A stretch of 64,000 nt of DNA, from contig NZ_JBHRSH010000002.1 of the NCBI RefSeq assembly GCF_042643165.1, forward strand, positions 806,001-870,000, in the 5' to 3' direction. The notes beneath the pieces are model-generated. The model ran no database searches. It worked only from the letters and a program-made list of their open reading frames with translations, and was not told where the DNA came from. Positions within the stretch are counted from its first letter, which is position 1. Each line of letters starts with the position of its first letter. The position numbers and the translations under genes were made by a program. This DNA is from Hyphococcus aureus (GTDB taxonomy: Bacteria > Pseudomonadota > Alphaproteobacteria > Caulobacterales > Parvularculaceae). Below, one piece after another: positions 1-7,969 of the stretch.

Positions 1-216
1 GGCCTCTCCATGGCGGCGCATGCGGAGCGGATCACCGACCGGGCGGAAGGCATGACGATGATGGGCCTTATGTTCTCGAACTATCCCGAACAAAAAGGCA
101 TTCCCTTTGAGCCGCCTAAATTCGAGGACGTCGCCGTTTTCCGCGTAACGCCAAAGGTGATCTCCGTCCTCGATTACTCAAAGGGCTTTGCGCATACGGA
201 TCTGGTGACGCTGTAG
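1..216 (+). CDS. C-terminal end of a pyridoxamine 5'-phosphate oxidase-like flavin protein (partial)
   Basis: The reading frame is already open at base 1, so only the last 71 codons of a gene that begins outside the window are present. The ending, with a VLDYSKGFAHTD stretch, resembles the C-terminus of pyridoxamine 5'-phosphate oxidase-family FMN-binding proteins, which form split-barrel dimers and carry out varied flavin or heme-linked redox reactions. The ATG at base 10 is internal to the open frame and is not a convincing start. The exact substrate cannot be read from this fragment. The family call is from recall of the C-terminal motif only. Confidence 0.55.
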   Translation, partial: GLSMAAHAERITDRAEGMTMMGLMFSNYPEQKGIPFEPPKFEDVAVFRVTPKVISVLDYSKGFAHTDLVTL

Positions 217-578
217 GCCCCTTCGCGCCTTGCCTGACCCCTTATTTTTTGCGGTGTGCAGGCGAGTCTGGCGCCATTTGGAATATTCATCCAACCCGGC
301 CGCAGGGCGCGCAGCCTGGCGCCGGGGCAGCATTCTATCCAACGATGTCAAAGAGCCTGACGCGGCGCTCTCGCTCCGCATCGCGCCGCCGTCAGGGCCG
401 CTTTTCGAATTTCAGCGGCGAATGATGTTTTCGCCCGCCTTCGTTTCGGCCTCAGTCCGGCAACGGGAAGAAGCATAAGGCCTCGCGGGAAGTGGTGGAT
501 AACTATTCACCAAACCTCAAAAAACCGCCCGAATTCATCACAAGCGATGTATTTTTCGCGTTATTGGGGCAAGGCGAT
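217..578. other. Intergenic stretch without a recognised gene
   Basis: This 362-base stretch separates the end of the flavin protein gene from the convergent end of pdeM. Short open frames occur on both strands, but none has a Shine-Dalgarno sequence together with a recognisable protein. I see no clear terminator. A single DnaA-box-like sequence (TTATCCACC on the minus strand, 494-502) is isolated and probably chance. Confidence 0.5.
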
Positions 579-1283
579 TCAGGCGCGTTGTTCGCGCATA
601 CGCCCCTGATAATCCGGCGCCAGATTTTCACTGGCGATGGGATAAACGCCTTCAGCGCCCATGACCCAGGCGACAGGCTTTGTGAACACAGGCGCATAGG
701 CCTCATCAAGAATATTCAGCCCGCCCGTATAGGCGCCCATGGCCGGCATGATCATCCGGTCCTCGCCCACGGCGAAACAACGCCGGCGCAGTGAACGGCC
801 TTCCGAAATGACGCGCGCACATGGGTGAAGGTGCCCGGCAATCTCGCCCCTGGCCTGACCCGCTTTCGGCTCGTGACGAAAGACGAGCGCACCAAGCCTC
901 TTGCGGAAGGTCGTTTCAGCGGCGAATCGCTTCGGCGGTTCGGGATCGTGATTGCCGAGAATCCAAATCCATTCAGTCGCGCCGATCAGGCTTTCAAGGC
1001 TCGCCGCATCTTCATCATCCATGCGGTCTTCAGCGCCGCCATCATGGAAGGCGTCGCCAAGAGAGATAACCCGCTTCGGCTTGTAGCGCCGCATCAGCGC
1101 GGCAAGGCGCATTAAAGTCGTGCGCGTATCGTAAGGCGGCAGCATCACCCCGCGTTCGGCGAAGCTCGACCCTTTTTCAAAATGCAGGTCCGAAACGATC
1201 AGTGTTTGCTCGCGCGCCCAGTAGATGGCGCCGAGGGGATCAAGCGTTAAAGACTCATTACAGAAGTAAATGCTGGGTTGCAT
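579..1283 (-). CDS. pdeM: Ligase-associated metallophosphoesterase PdeM
   Basis: A 234-residue calcineurin-type metallophosphoesterase. Metal-binding motifs are visible in order: SDLHFEKG near residue 31, LGDAFHDGG near 75, GNHD near 109 and GHLHP near 148. PdeM proteins are DNA-repair nucleases/phosphoesterases normally encoded with an Lhr-type helicase, an ATP-dependent ligase and an exonuclease. Here only the helicase is nearby, at 1639-4119 on the same strand, separated by a low-GC gene on the opposite strand. The ligase and exonuclease are not in this window. The start at 1283 has only a weak upstream ribosome site. Role in DNA end processing is taken from the family, not shown here. Confidence 0.85.
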   Translation of the reverse strand: MQPSIYFCNESLTLDPLGAIYWAREQTLIVSDLHFEKGSSFAERGVMLPPYDTRTTLMRLAALMRRYKPKRVISLGDAFHDGGAEDRMDDEDAASLESLIGATEWIWILGNHDPEPPKRFAAETTFRKRLGALVFRHEPKAGQARGEIAGHLHPCARVISEGRSLRRRCFAVGEDRMIMPAMGAYTGGLNILDEAYAPVFTKPVAWVMGAEGVYPIASENLAPDYQGRMREQRA

Positions 1284-1345
1284 AGGCTGCTAAGATGGCG
1301 CAGATTCTCGTCGAAGAAAAGGCCGGTTATGACCGGTAGCATCAC

Positions 1346-1642
1346 ATGATAACAAAGACTGGTTTTAACGCCCTCATGGACAAGGTCTGTGTGGGTATGG
1401 GGTACTGTGGATGCATAAAACGTGGAAGGCCATTACATGTGCGAGACATTATTCCGGACAACGGTCCTGTAACAGTTGAACAATTCGTAGAATGGGTATT
1501 TCTCGCTGATAATATGAATCCCAATGTCGACCCTCAGCGATGGCAACCTCATAAGGATCAAATGAAAGCCGTGTTCATAGAATGTATGGGCAGCAATGTT
1601 GTTGATGCAAGCGAACTTCGCTGGAGTGAAGCAAGCGACTAA
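1346..1642 (+). CDS. Hypothetical protein, low-GC gene between helicase and pdeM
   Basis: A 98-residue protein that I do not recognise. It has a Cys-x-Cys pair near the N-terminus (GYCGCIK, residues 20-26), several Trp and acidic residues, and no signal peptide or membrane segment. Its base composition is clearly AT-richer than both neighbours (roughly mid-40s percent GC by eye against about 60), and codons such as ATA and TTA are used that neighbours avoid. It lies on the plus strand between two minus-strand repair genes, and its TAA overlaps the helicase TAG in a 4-base CTAA. The start shown is the first ATG; no strong ribosome site precedes it. Recent acquisition is an inference from composition and placement. 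Confidence 0.6.
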   Translation: MITKTGFNALMDKVCVGMGYCGCIKRGRPLHVRDIIPDNGPVTVEQFVEWVFLADNMNPNVDPQRWQPHKDQMKAVFIECMGSNVVDASELRWSEASD

Positions 1643-4119
1643 ATCTTCCCCATCGCCGTGGCAATGAGGTCGTCGGAAGCAGCTTTCAACATCTCCTCCG
1701 ATGCGGACCGCGCGACGCTTTCGCGGCCAATCTCCAGCATCACCGGCACGGCGAGCGGAGACACGCGATCCAAAGGCGAATGAACGACGCGTCCCCTCGC
1801 CCGGGTCAGGGTCGCCTGCAAACGCGCAATATCCATAAAGCCGCCCGCCGCATCATCCCAAGCAGCACGCAACAAAAGATGATCGGGCTCGTGCTCGCGC
1901 AACACGTCATAGATCAAGTCCGCAGAAAACGAGACCTGTCGACCGGTTTTTTCCTGACCGGGATATTTCTTTTCAATGAGCCCGGCGATCAGCGCGCAGT
2001 TGCGGAAGGTGCGCTTCATCACCACCGCCTCCGACGTCCACGCCTCAAGGTCATCGCCGAGCATGTCTTCATCGAACAGCGCCGCCATATCGACGTCGCT
2101 CATATCCTGACGCGACCAGACCGAGAGCGCGTATTCCGTCGGCACAAAACCGATAGGCTGTTTGCCGAGGCGTTCGAGACGACGCGTCACCAGCATTCCC
2201 AATGTCTGATGTGCCAGCCAGCCCTCAAAGGAATAGGCGACAAGGAAGTTGCGCCCCTGATAGGGAAAGGTCTCCACCATCAGCTCATCGGGCTTTGGAA
2301 TATGCGCCACCTCGCGCTGTTTTTCGAGCCAGTCGCGCACCTGTTCCGGATAGGCGCTCCAGTCATCCACATTGTAAATCATGTGACGCACTCGGTCGGC
2401 GAGATAGGTGGACCAGGGATATTTATTGCCGCCCCAGCTCGGCAGTTTCGGCGACTCCGCGCTGGTGCGCGTGACGATGGCGTCATTGCCTTCAATGCGT
2501 TCAAGGCGCAGCACCTCGCCGGCGAAATAAAACGCATCGCCCACATTCAATGTTTCAAAAAACCATTCCTCCGCCGTGCCGAGTTTGCGGCCCGGTCTCT
2601 TTGGCCCGCGCGAGGAAGCAAGCCGGACATTGATTTCCTCAGCGGCGGTGATCGTCCCCACATTCATCTTGTATTGCTGGATCGCGAGCTTGTCGCGCAC
2701 ACGATAGGTTCCGTCCGCGGTTTTGACGATGCGTCGGAAACGATCGTAGCGCTTCAGCGCGTAACCGCCATTGGCGACGAACTCGACCGCGTCATCGAAA
2801 TCCTTGCGCGGCAGATCGGCGTAAGGCGACGCGGTGCGTATTTCGGTATAAAGTGCGTCGGCGTCAAAGGGCTCAGCGACCGCCATGCCGAGAATATGTT
2901 GCGCCAGCACGTCGAGCGTGCCTTTACGCGGCGGGTCGCCATCCAGCGCGCCCTCCTCCAGCGCTTGCTTCGCGGCGATACATTCCAGCACCTCCATGCG
3001 GTTCGCGGGCGCGAGCAGCGCGCGCGACGGCTCGTTCATGCGGTGATTGGCGCGGCCGATCCGCTGGGTCAGGCGCGAGGCGCCTTTGGGCGCGCCCATC
3101 TGGATAACGAGATCAACATCGCCCCAGTCAATGCCGAGATCGAGGGTCGAGGTGCAGACGACCGCGCGTAACTCGCCGCGCGTCATCGCCGCCTCGACCT
3201 TGCGGCGGCGGTCGACTTCGAGGGAGCCGTGGTGAAGCGCGATGGGCAAATTATCGTCATTGATGCGCCACAGCGAGGCGAAAGTGATCTCCGCCTGGCT
3301 CCGCGTATTGACGAAGACCAGCGTCATCTTCGCTTCCCTGATTTTCTCATAGACTTCCTGAAACGCGTGCCGCCCGGTATGGCCGGACCAGGGGATGCGT
3401 TCTTCCGACATCAGCACATCGACCTGCGGCGTGGCGCCCGCCTTGCCGCGGATCAGTTTCGCCGACTTCACCCCTTCGCGGTTTTGCGGCGTCAGATAAT
3501 CGATCAGCGGTTTTGCGTCCGGCACGGTCGCCGAGAGCCCGCAAAACCGAACTTCCGGCGCCAGCATGCGCAGCCGCGCCAGGGCAAGCGATAATAAATG
3601 GCCGCGCTTGTTCGGGATTATGGCGTGCAATTCATCGAGGATGACTCGCTTCAACCCCTTGAAGTATTCGCGCGCGTCCGGCGACGCGATGAGAATGGAA
3701 AGACTTTCCGGCGTCGTCATCAAAATGTCCGGCGGCAGGCATTTCTGACGCTGGCGCCGCGCGGCAGGCGTGTCGCCGGTGCGCGTTTCAATCGTAATAT
3801 CGAGGCCCATTTCCGCCACCGGCGTTCCCACATTGCGGGCGACATCGACGGCCAGCGCTTTCAGCGGCGAAATGTAAAGCGTGTGTAGACGTTCCTTTGG
3901 CGGCGTTGTTTTTCTTTCTGACAGCTCCACAAGGCTCGGCAGGAAACCGGCGAGCGTCTTGCCGCCGCCGGTCGGCGCAATCAACAGCCACGAAAGACCT
4001 TCGCGATCCGCCGCAAGACAATCGAGCTGGTGTCCGCGCGCTTTCCAGCCGCGCGAGGCGAACCAGTTCTTGAAGGCGGGCGGCAATCGCCGCGCCGGTG
4101 TGGATGCGCCGTCGGCCAT
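1639..4119 (-). CDS. Ligase-associated DNA damage response DEXH-box helicase (Lhr-type)
   Basis: An 826-residue superfamily 2 helicase. It shows the Walker A motif APTGGGKT near residue 50, the DEXH motif LDELHAI near 140, a SAT motif (LSATVPD) and motif VI QRIGRANHR near 345, followed by the long C-terminal region typical of Lhr-core proteins. Family members translocate on single-stranded DNA and unwind DNA or RNA:DNA hybrids in repair. The gene is on the same strand as pdeM, matching the known helicase/ligase/exonuclease/phosphoesterase grouping, although two expected partners are absent and a foreign-looking gene interrupts the pair. The length fits the ligase-associated subfamily (about 800-850 residues) rather than the 1500-residue full-length Lhr. 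Confidence 0.9.
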   Translation of the reverse strand: MADGASTPARRLPPAFKNWFASRGWKARGHQLDCLAADREGLSWLLIAPTGGGKTLAGFLPSLVELSERKTTPPKERLHTLYISPLKALAVDVARNVGTPVAEMGLDITIETRTGDTPAARRQRQKCLPPDILMTTPESLSILIASPDAREYFKGLKRVILDELHAIIPNKRGHLLSLALARLRMLAPEVRFCGLSATVPDAKPLIDYLTPQNREGVKSAKLIRGKAGATPQVDVLMSEERIPWSGHTGRHAFQEVYEKIREAKMTLVFVNTRSQAEITFASLWRINDDNLPIALHHGSLEVDRRRKVEAAMTRGELRAVVCTSTLDLGIDWGDVDLVIQMGAPKGASRLTQRIGRANHRMNEPSRALLAPANRMEVLECIAAKQALEEGALDGDPPRKGTLDVLAQHILGMAVAEPFDADALYTEIRTASPYADLPRKDFDDAVEFVANGGYALKRYDRFRRIVKTADGTYRVRDKLAIQQYKMNVGTITAAEEINVRLASSRGPKRPGRKLGTAEEWFFETLNVGDAFYFAGEVLRLERIEGNDAIVTRTSAESPKLPSWGGNKYPWSTYLADRVRHMIYNVDDWSAYPEQVRDWLEKQREVAHIPKPDELMVETFPYQGRNFLVAYSFEGWLAHQTLGMLVTRRLERLGKQPIGFVPTEYALSVWSRQDMSDVDMAALFDEDMLGDDLEAWTSEAVVMKRTFRNCALIAGLIEKKYPGQEKTGRQVSFSADLIYDVLREHEPDHLLLRAAWDDAAGGFMDIARLQATLTRARGRVVHSPLDRVSPLAVPVMLEIGRESVARSASEEMLKAASDDLIATAMGKI

Positions 4120-4170
4120 CCTTCATTGATAAGGCTCCAACGCGCAGCCGGAAAGCCGCTTGCGCGCAAT

Positions 4171-4198
4171 AAAAAACCGGCGCCCCGAAAGGCGCCGG
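4171..4198 (-). terminator. Rho-independent terminator of the SulP gene
   Basis: On the minus strand an 8-bp perfect GC stem (CCGGCGCC paired with GGCGCCGG, loop of 6) is followed at once by six T residues. It lies 26 bases after the SulP stop codon, as expected for the end of the arsR-carbonic anhydrase-SulP unit. Confidence 0.85.
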
Positions 4199-4224
4199 CT
4201 CTTGGTGTGTGAAACTGCGCCGGC

Positions 4225-5907
4225 CTAGGCCGGTTGTGCGGCTCCATGCGCCGCGGGTTCTCCCCCCGCATCTCCGGATGTAACTTCCGCGACCGCCGCG
4301 CGCAGCGCTTCGATGCGGGTTTTATAACGCGTATCAGCCGGCAGGCAGTGATCCGCGTTAAGCCCGGCGAGCACGCCTGTCACCTTGTCATTCAGACCGG
4401 TGACATAGACCGTTTTACCCGCCTGTTTTGCGTCGCAGGCGATCGTCTCAACCGCTCGCGCGGCCGACACGTCGAGAAACGGCACACGGGAAAAATCAAG
4501 CACGATGGCGCTTGCATGTTCCCTTACGCGTTCGCGCACATGGTGACCGAGATCCGCGGCCGCTCCAAAGCTCAACGGTCCGCCGAAATCGAACAGCATC
4601 ACGCGTTTTTTCGCCCGGGCGAGAAGTTCACGCTCCTCTTCGGATTCGAGCGTCGGGTCTCCGGCGCGGAAATTTGTGAGCTGGTCGTCCGCCATCTTCT
4701 TGACGAAGGCCAGCGCCGCCAGAACCACGCCGACAGCGACAGCGGTGATGAGGTCCACAAAGACCGTGAGGCCGAGCACCAGCGCCATCAGCGCAAGATC
4801 CCAGCGCGGGCCTTTATGAGCGCGCTTCAGATAGGCGAAGTCGACAATGTCGTAACCCACCTTGACGAGAATGCCCGCCAGCACCGCATGAGGAATTTGC
4901 GAGGCTAAGGGCGACAGGCTGACGACAACCGCGAGAAGCAGCGCCGCATGCAGCATGCCGGACAGTTTTGTCTGGCCGCCGGTGCGGATATTGACGACGG
5001 TGCGCATCGTGGCGCCGGCGCCGGGAATGGCGCCGAACAGACCGGCGACAGTGTTGCCGATCCCCTGCCCGATCAGTTCGCGGTCCGAATTATGACGCGT
5101 GCGCGTCATGTTGTCGGCGACAAGCGACGTCAGCAGCGAGTCGATAGCGCCGAGCACCGCAAGAATGAACGCCGCCTCCAGCACGATCAGGAAGGTGGAC
5201 TGCGAAAAGGCCGGCATGATGAAGGACGGAAACCCCGTCGGGATGTCGCCGAGGATCGGCGCGCCTTTAATCACAAGGCTCATCAGCGTGCCGATCACCA
5301 GCGCGGCGAGCGCGCCGGGCACGAATTTCGCCCAGGCTTTCGGCCAAGCGAAAATGATCGCGAGGGTCGCCGCGCCAATCGTCAGCGCCGCCCAGTTCGG
5401 GTCTATGATCGCGCCCGGAATGGCGGTCAGCGCCGGGATGGTGCCGCCGCCATCGGGCTCGTGCCCGAACAGCCGCGATAATTGCAGCGCGATGATAATA
5501 CAGCCGATGCCGCTCATGAAACCGGATATCACCGGATAGGGCACCAGCCGGATATATTGGCCGAGCTTGAACACGCCGAACAGGATCTGAATGAGCCCGG
5601 CGAGCACGACGGCGGCGAAGACCAGCGCCGGGTTGCCGCTGAGGGATGCGAACACACCAGCAAAGACGACAACCATGGGGCCTGTTGGGCCCGACACCTG
5701 CGCGCCCGTACCGCCGAACAACGCGGCGAAAAAGCCCACAAAGATCGCGCCCCAAAGACCGGCGATGGGGCCGGCGCCGGAAGCCTCGCCAAAGGCGAGG
5801 GCCAAGGGGAGCGCAACGACGCCGGCGGTCAGGCCACCGAAAACATCGCCGCGCATATTGGATAAGTCAAAGAATGGCGCCCGCTGTGGGGCGTCTGTAG
5901 TAGCCAT
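4225..5907 (-). CDS. SulP-family anion transporter with STAS domain, probable bicarbonate carrier
   Basis: A 560-residue inner-membrane transporter with about 10-14 hydrophobic segments from residue 20 to 400 and a C-terminal STAS domain near 430-535. SulP proteins move sulfate, bicarbonate, dicarboxylates or other anions, usually with Na+ or H+. It starts 26 bases after the stop codon of a beta-carbonic anhydrase, a pairing seen in SulP bicarbonate carriers such as BicA types, so inorganic carbon uptake is the best inference; sulfate is the main alternative. The start at 5907 is chosen because GGAGAAAA precedes it by about 5 bases; an in-frame codon 39 bases upstream would run into the preceding gene. 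A terminator follows. Confidence 0.85.
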   Translation of the reverse strand: MATTDAPQRAPFFDLSNMRGDVFGGLTAGVVALPLALAFGEASGAGPIAGLWGAIFVGFFAALFGGTGAQVSGPTGPMVVVFAGVFASLSGNPALVFAAVVLAGLIQILFGVFKLGQYIRLVPYPVISGFMSGIGCIIIALQLSRLFGHEPDGGGTIPALTAIPGAIIDPNWAALTIGAATLAIIFAWPKAWAKFVPGALAALVIGTLMSLVIKGAPILGDIPTGFPSFIMPAFSQSTFLIVLEAAFILAVLGAIDSLLTSLVADNMTRTRHNSDRELIGQGIGNTVAGLFGAIPGAGATMRTVVNIRTGGQTKLSGMLHAALLLAVVVSLSPLASQIPHAVLAGILVKVGYDIVDFAYLKRAHKGPRWDLALMALVLGLTVFVDLITAVAVGVVLAALAFVKKMADDQLTNFRAGDPTLESEEERELLARAKKRVMLFDFGGPLSFGAAADLGHHVRERVREHASAIVLDFSRVPFLDVSAARAVETIACDAKQAGKTVYVTGLNDKVTGVLAGLNADHCLPADTRYKTRIEALRAAVAEVTSGDAGGEPAAHGAAQPA

Positions 5908-5933
5908 AAGTTTTCTCCGAAATTCTTTTAATG

Positions 5934-6599
5934 TTACGCCGCACATCCGCTTGTCGCGAGCTTCGCCATCTCCGCCGCATAACGCACATCGACGGGCAGG
6001 AATTTCTCCTGCTTTTCATCATAAGCGTTCACGCCGCCGGTCTTGATGTCATAAACCCAGCCATGGAGCTGCAAATCGCCCTTAGCCAGCCGCATCGCTA
6101 CCTTCGGGTGCGTCTTCAAATGCTGAAGCTGAAGAATGACATTCTGCTCCAGCAGCATATGCATGCGCTCCTGGTCGCTGAGTTTTTCGCCAAGAGCGTT
6201 GACGACCTCGACCGCGGCCGTTGAATAGCCGAGCCATTCCTTGACGTGAGGAAGACCCTCCAGCGAGCTCGGGTTAAGCGCGCCTTTCATGGCGCCGCAT
6301 TCTGTATGACCGCAGATAACAACATGCGGAACCTTGAGTGCGGCGACCGCGAACTCAATTGACGCCGTGATGCCGCCCGTGTGGCTTGTATGGGGCGGCA
6401 CGATATTACCGGCGTTACGGACAATAAAAAGATCACCCGGTTCTGTCTGGGTGATCATCGCAGTTTCAACGCGGCTGTCCGAACAGGCTATAAAGAGCGC
6501 TTCGGGCTCCTGGCCTTTGCTCAGTTTTTCGAACAGGTCTTTTTTCTCCGGATAGACTTCATTCTGGAAGCGAACGACGCCGGCGGCGAAACGGGGCAT
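5934..6599 (-). CDS. Beta-class carbonic anhydrase
   Basis: A 221-residue beta-carbonic anhydrase that interconverts CO2 and bicarbonate in the cytoplasm. The zinc ligands and catalytic dyad are visible: C39-x-D41-x-R43 in CSDSR, and H98-x-x-C101 in HTECG. The start at 6599 gives the usual family N-terminus (MPRFAAGVVRFQ) and has GGAG about 11 bases upstream. An ATG at 6617 that overlaps the arsR stop in TGATG is a possible alternative giving six extra residues. The gene is downstream of an ArsR regulator and upstream of a SulP transporter, forming what looks like one transcription unit for bicarbonate supply or pH handling. Confidence 0.92.
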   Translation of the reverse strand: MPRFAAGVVRFQNEVYPEKKDLFEKLSKGQEPEALFIACSDSRVETAMITQTEPGDLFIVRNAGNIVPPHTSHTGGITASIEFAVAALKVPHVVICGHTECGAMKGALNPSSLEGLPHVKEWLGYSTAAVEVVNALGEKLSDQERMHMLLEQNVILQLQHLKTHPKVAMRLAKGDLQLHGWVYDIKTGGVNAYDEKQEKFLPVDVRYAAEMAKLATSGCAA

Positions 6600-6616
6600 T
6601 TTGTTTTTCTCCATCA

Positions 6617-7024
6617 TCAGGAATTTGCTGCTTTCGCTGGCGCCGTCCACAGGCGCCGCGCTTGTGAGATGCTGGATTTGGGAAGGCCGGTGAGGCGGCC
6701 CTCCACGAAATCCAGGCCGTCAACAATCCAGCCGGCGATCTCCGGCTGAATCAAATGATAAAAATGGTGACGCCCGTCCCGGCGTTCTTCGACCAGACGG
6801 TGCGCGCGCATCAGGCTTAAATGTTGCGATACGCGGGCGCCCGGAAGGTCGAGCGTCTCGGCCAGGGTGTTCACGTCCTTTTCGCCGGTCCGCAATTCCT
6901 CGATCATCCGGATGCGATCCGGATGGGCGATGATCTTGAAGATTTCGGCGAGTTCTCTCGCGACGAGATTTCGGCCAGGCATTCCATTTCTCTCCATCAG
7001 CGCGGCGAACGGAAACTCCACCAT
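6617..7024 (-). CDS. ArsR-family winged-helix regulator
   Basis: A small winged-helix regulator of up to 135 residues. The recognition part (VNTLAETLDLPGARVSQHLSLMRAHRLV split over helices 3-4) and beta wing (RRDGRHHFYHL) are clear. It contains no cysteine at all, so it is not a thiol-based metal or persulfide sensor like ArsR, CadC or BigR; it may respond to pH, CO2/bicarbonate or another cue. It is first in the unit arsR-carbonic anhydrase-SulP and its stop abuts the anhydrase gene. Start codons at 7024, 6997 and 6982 are possible; the last has GGAGAG about 8 bases upstream. Interleaved inverted repeats just upstream (7043-7076) may be its own operator. Confidence 0.82.
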   Translation of the reverse strand: MVEFPFAALMERNGMPGRNLVARELAEIFKIIAHPDRIRMIEELRTGEKDVNTLAETLDLPGARVSQHLSLMRAHRLVEERRDGRHHFYHLIQPEIAGWIVDGLDFVEGRLTGLPKSSISQARRLWTAPAKAANS

Positions 7025-7042
7025 AATATCATGCCGCCGCGC

Positions 7043-7076
7043 ATCTGCATATCTTCATAATCTTGCAGATATGAAG
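7043..7076. promoter_or_regulatory. Interleaved inverted repeats upstream of arsR, candidate operator
   Basis: ATCTGCA (7043-7049) is mirrored by TGCAGAT (7064-7070), and CTTCAT (7053-7058) is mirrored by ATGAAG (7071-7076). The region is AT-rich within GC-rich surroundings and ends about 19 bases before the first arsR start codon. Autoregulation by the ArsR protein is inferred from position; the binding site has not been shown. Confidence 0.45.
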
Positions 7077-7119
7077 CCATATGGGGCGGCTTTTCCGGGT
7101 TTCAAGCCCCTCCCAAACG

Positions 7120-7147
7120 AAAAACGGCGGACCTTACGGCCCGCCGT
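7120..7147 (-). terminator. Rho-independent terminator after the PuuD-like gene
   Basis: On the minus strand ACGGCGG and CCGCCGT form a 7-bp stem around a 10-base loop and are followed by five T residues. The hairpin lies about 38 bases after the stop codon at 7185 and before the arsR promoter region. Confidence 0.75.
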
Positions 7148-7184
7148 CATTTCCTGCCCGCCGCCAAGCCGCCGGGGTCATATT

Positions 7185-7793
7185 TTAGAGGTTTTGGGCT
7201 CCGACCATGCAATAGAGCATGGGGATCGAGAGCACGGTGTTGGTCCGCGAGAACAGCATCGCCGTTCTCGCCGAGGCCGCCTTCGCGTCCGCCGCAAGAT
7301 CGGGAAACTGGTTGTTGATGTTGAGGGCCTTTTTCTGGTTCGGCCAGATAATGAACCAGACATTGAACCACATGATGATCCCGAGCCACATGCCGATGCC
7401 GATCAGGGTCGTTCTGATCACGCCGCCGCTCGCAAGCCCGAGCGACATCGCCTGCACGATATAGCCGTTGAGCATGGCGAGGATGAGCCCGGTCGCAATG
7501 GTCGACATGGCGCCCCAGCGGAACCACCACAGCGCCGCCGGCGCAATATGTTTCCCGACCGCTGGTTTTTGTTCATCCGGGATCGACGGCATCAGCGGGA
7601 TCTGCACGAAGTTGAAATACCAGAGCAGACCGATCCACATCACCCCGGACAGGACATGCAGCCAGCGGAAAAAGAACCGCCAGTAATTAGCGTCCAGCGC
7701 GCCGCCCATCGTCAGATAAAGACCCGCCACCAGCATGGCGAGCACAACGCCCGTGATCACCGCATTTCTTAAATTCGTCAGCAATATTGTCAT
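7185..7793 (-). CDS. Short urate hydroxylase PuuD-like membrane protein
   Basis: A 202-residue protein with about five hydrophobic segments and a RWLHVLSGVMWIG signature near residue 43, which is typical of the membrane domain of the cytochrome c-linked urate oxidase family. Full-length PuuD proteins have a longer membrane part and a C-terminal cytochrome c domain; no CxxCH motif is present here, so urate oxidation is doubtful. The histidines in the RWLH and related positions suggest possible heme contact. It is a single-gene unit with its own terminator. Many alphaproteobacteria carry this short form and its function is not established as far as I know. Confidence 0.68.
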   Translation of the reverse strand: MTILLTNLRNAVITGVVLAMLVAGLYLTMGGALDANYWRFFFRWLHVLSGVMWIGLLWYFNFVQIPLMPSIPDEQKPAVGKHIAPAALWWFRWGAMSTIATGLILAMLNGYIVQAMSLGLASGGVIRTTLIGIGMWLGIIMWFNVWFIIWPNQKKALNINNQFPDLAADAKAASARTAMLFSRTNTVLSIPMLYCMVGAQNL

Positions 7794-7969
7794 CGTCCCT
7801 CTCCTCGTCTCGTTGCTTTCTTTTCGTGAGCAACAGTCTTTATGGAAATATTCCGGACGCCGACAAACTGCGAAGCGCCGGAATTCAACGCATTAGAGCG
7901 CGAATCGGGTCGGCGGCGCAACAAGACTTCATGTTGCGGCGCATACTGAAATTCAGGATGGGATATAAC

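Noticed and set aside
494..502. DnaA-box-like TTATCCACC on the minus strand
   Set aside because: Only one copy, one mismatch to the consensus, and no AT-rich origin features or replication genes nearby.
1780..3171. 463-codon open frame on the plus strand inside the helicase gene
   Set aside because: Antisense shadow of a well-supported GC-rich gene; the translation has no recognisable domain and is rich in Arg and His.
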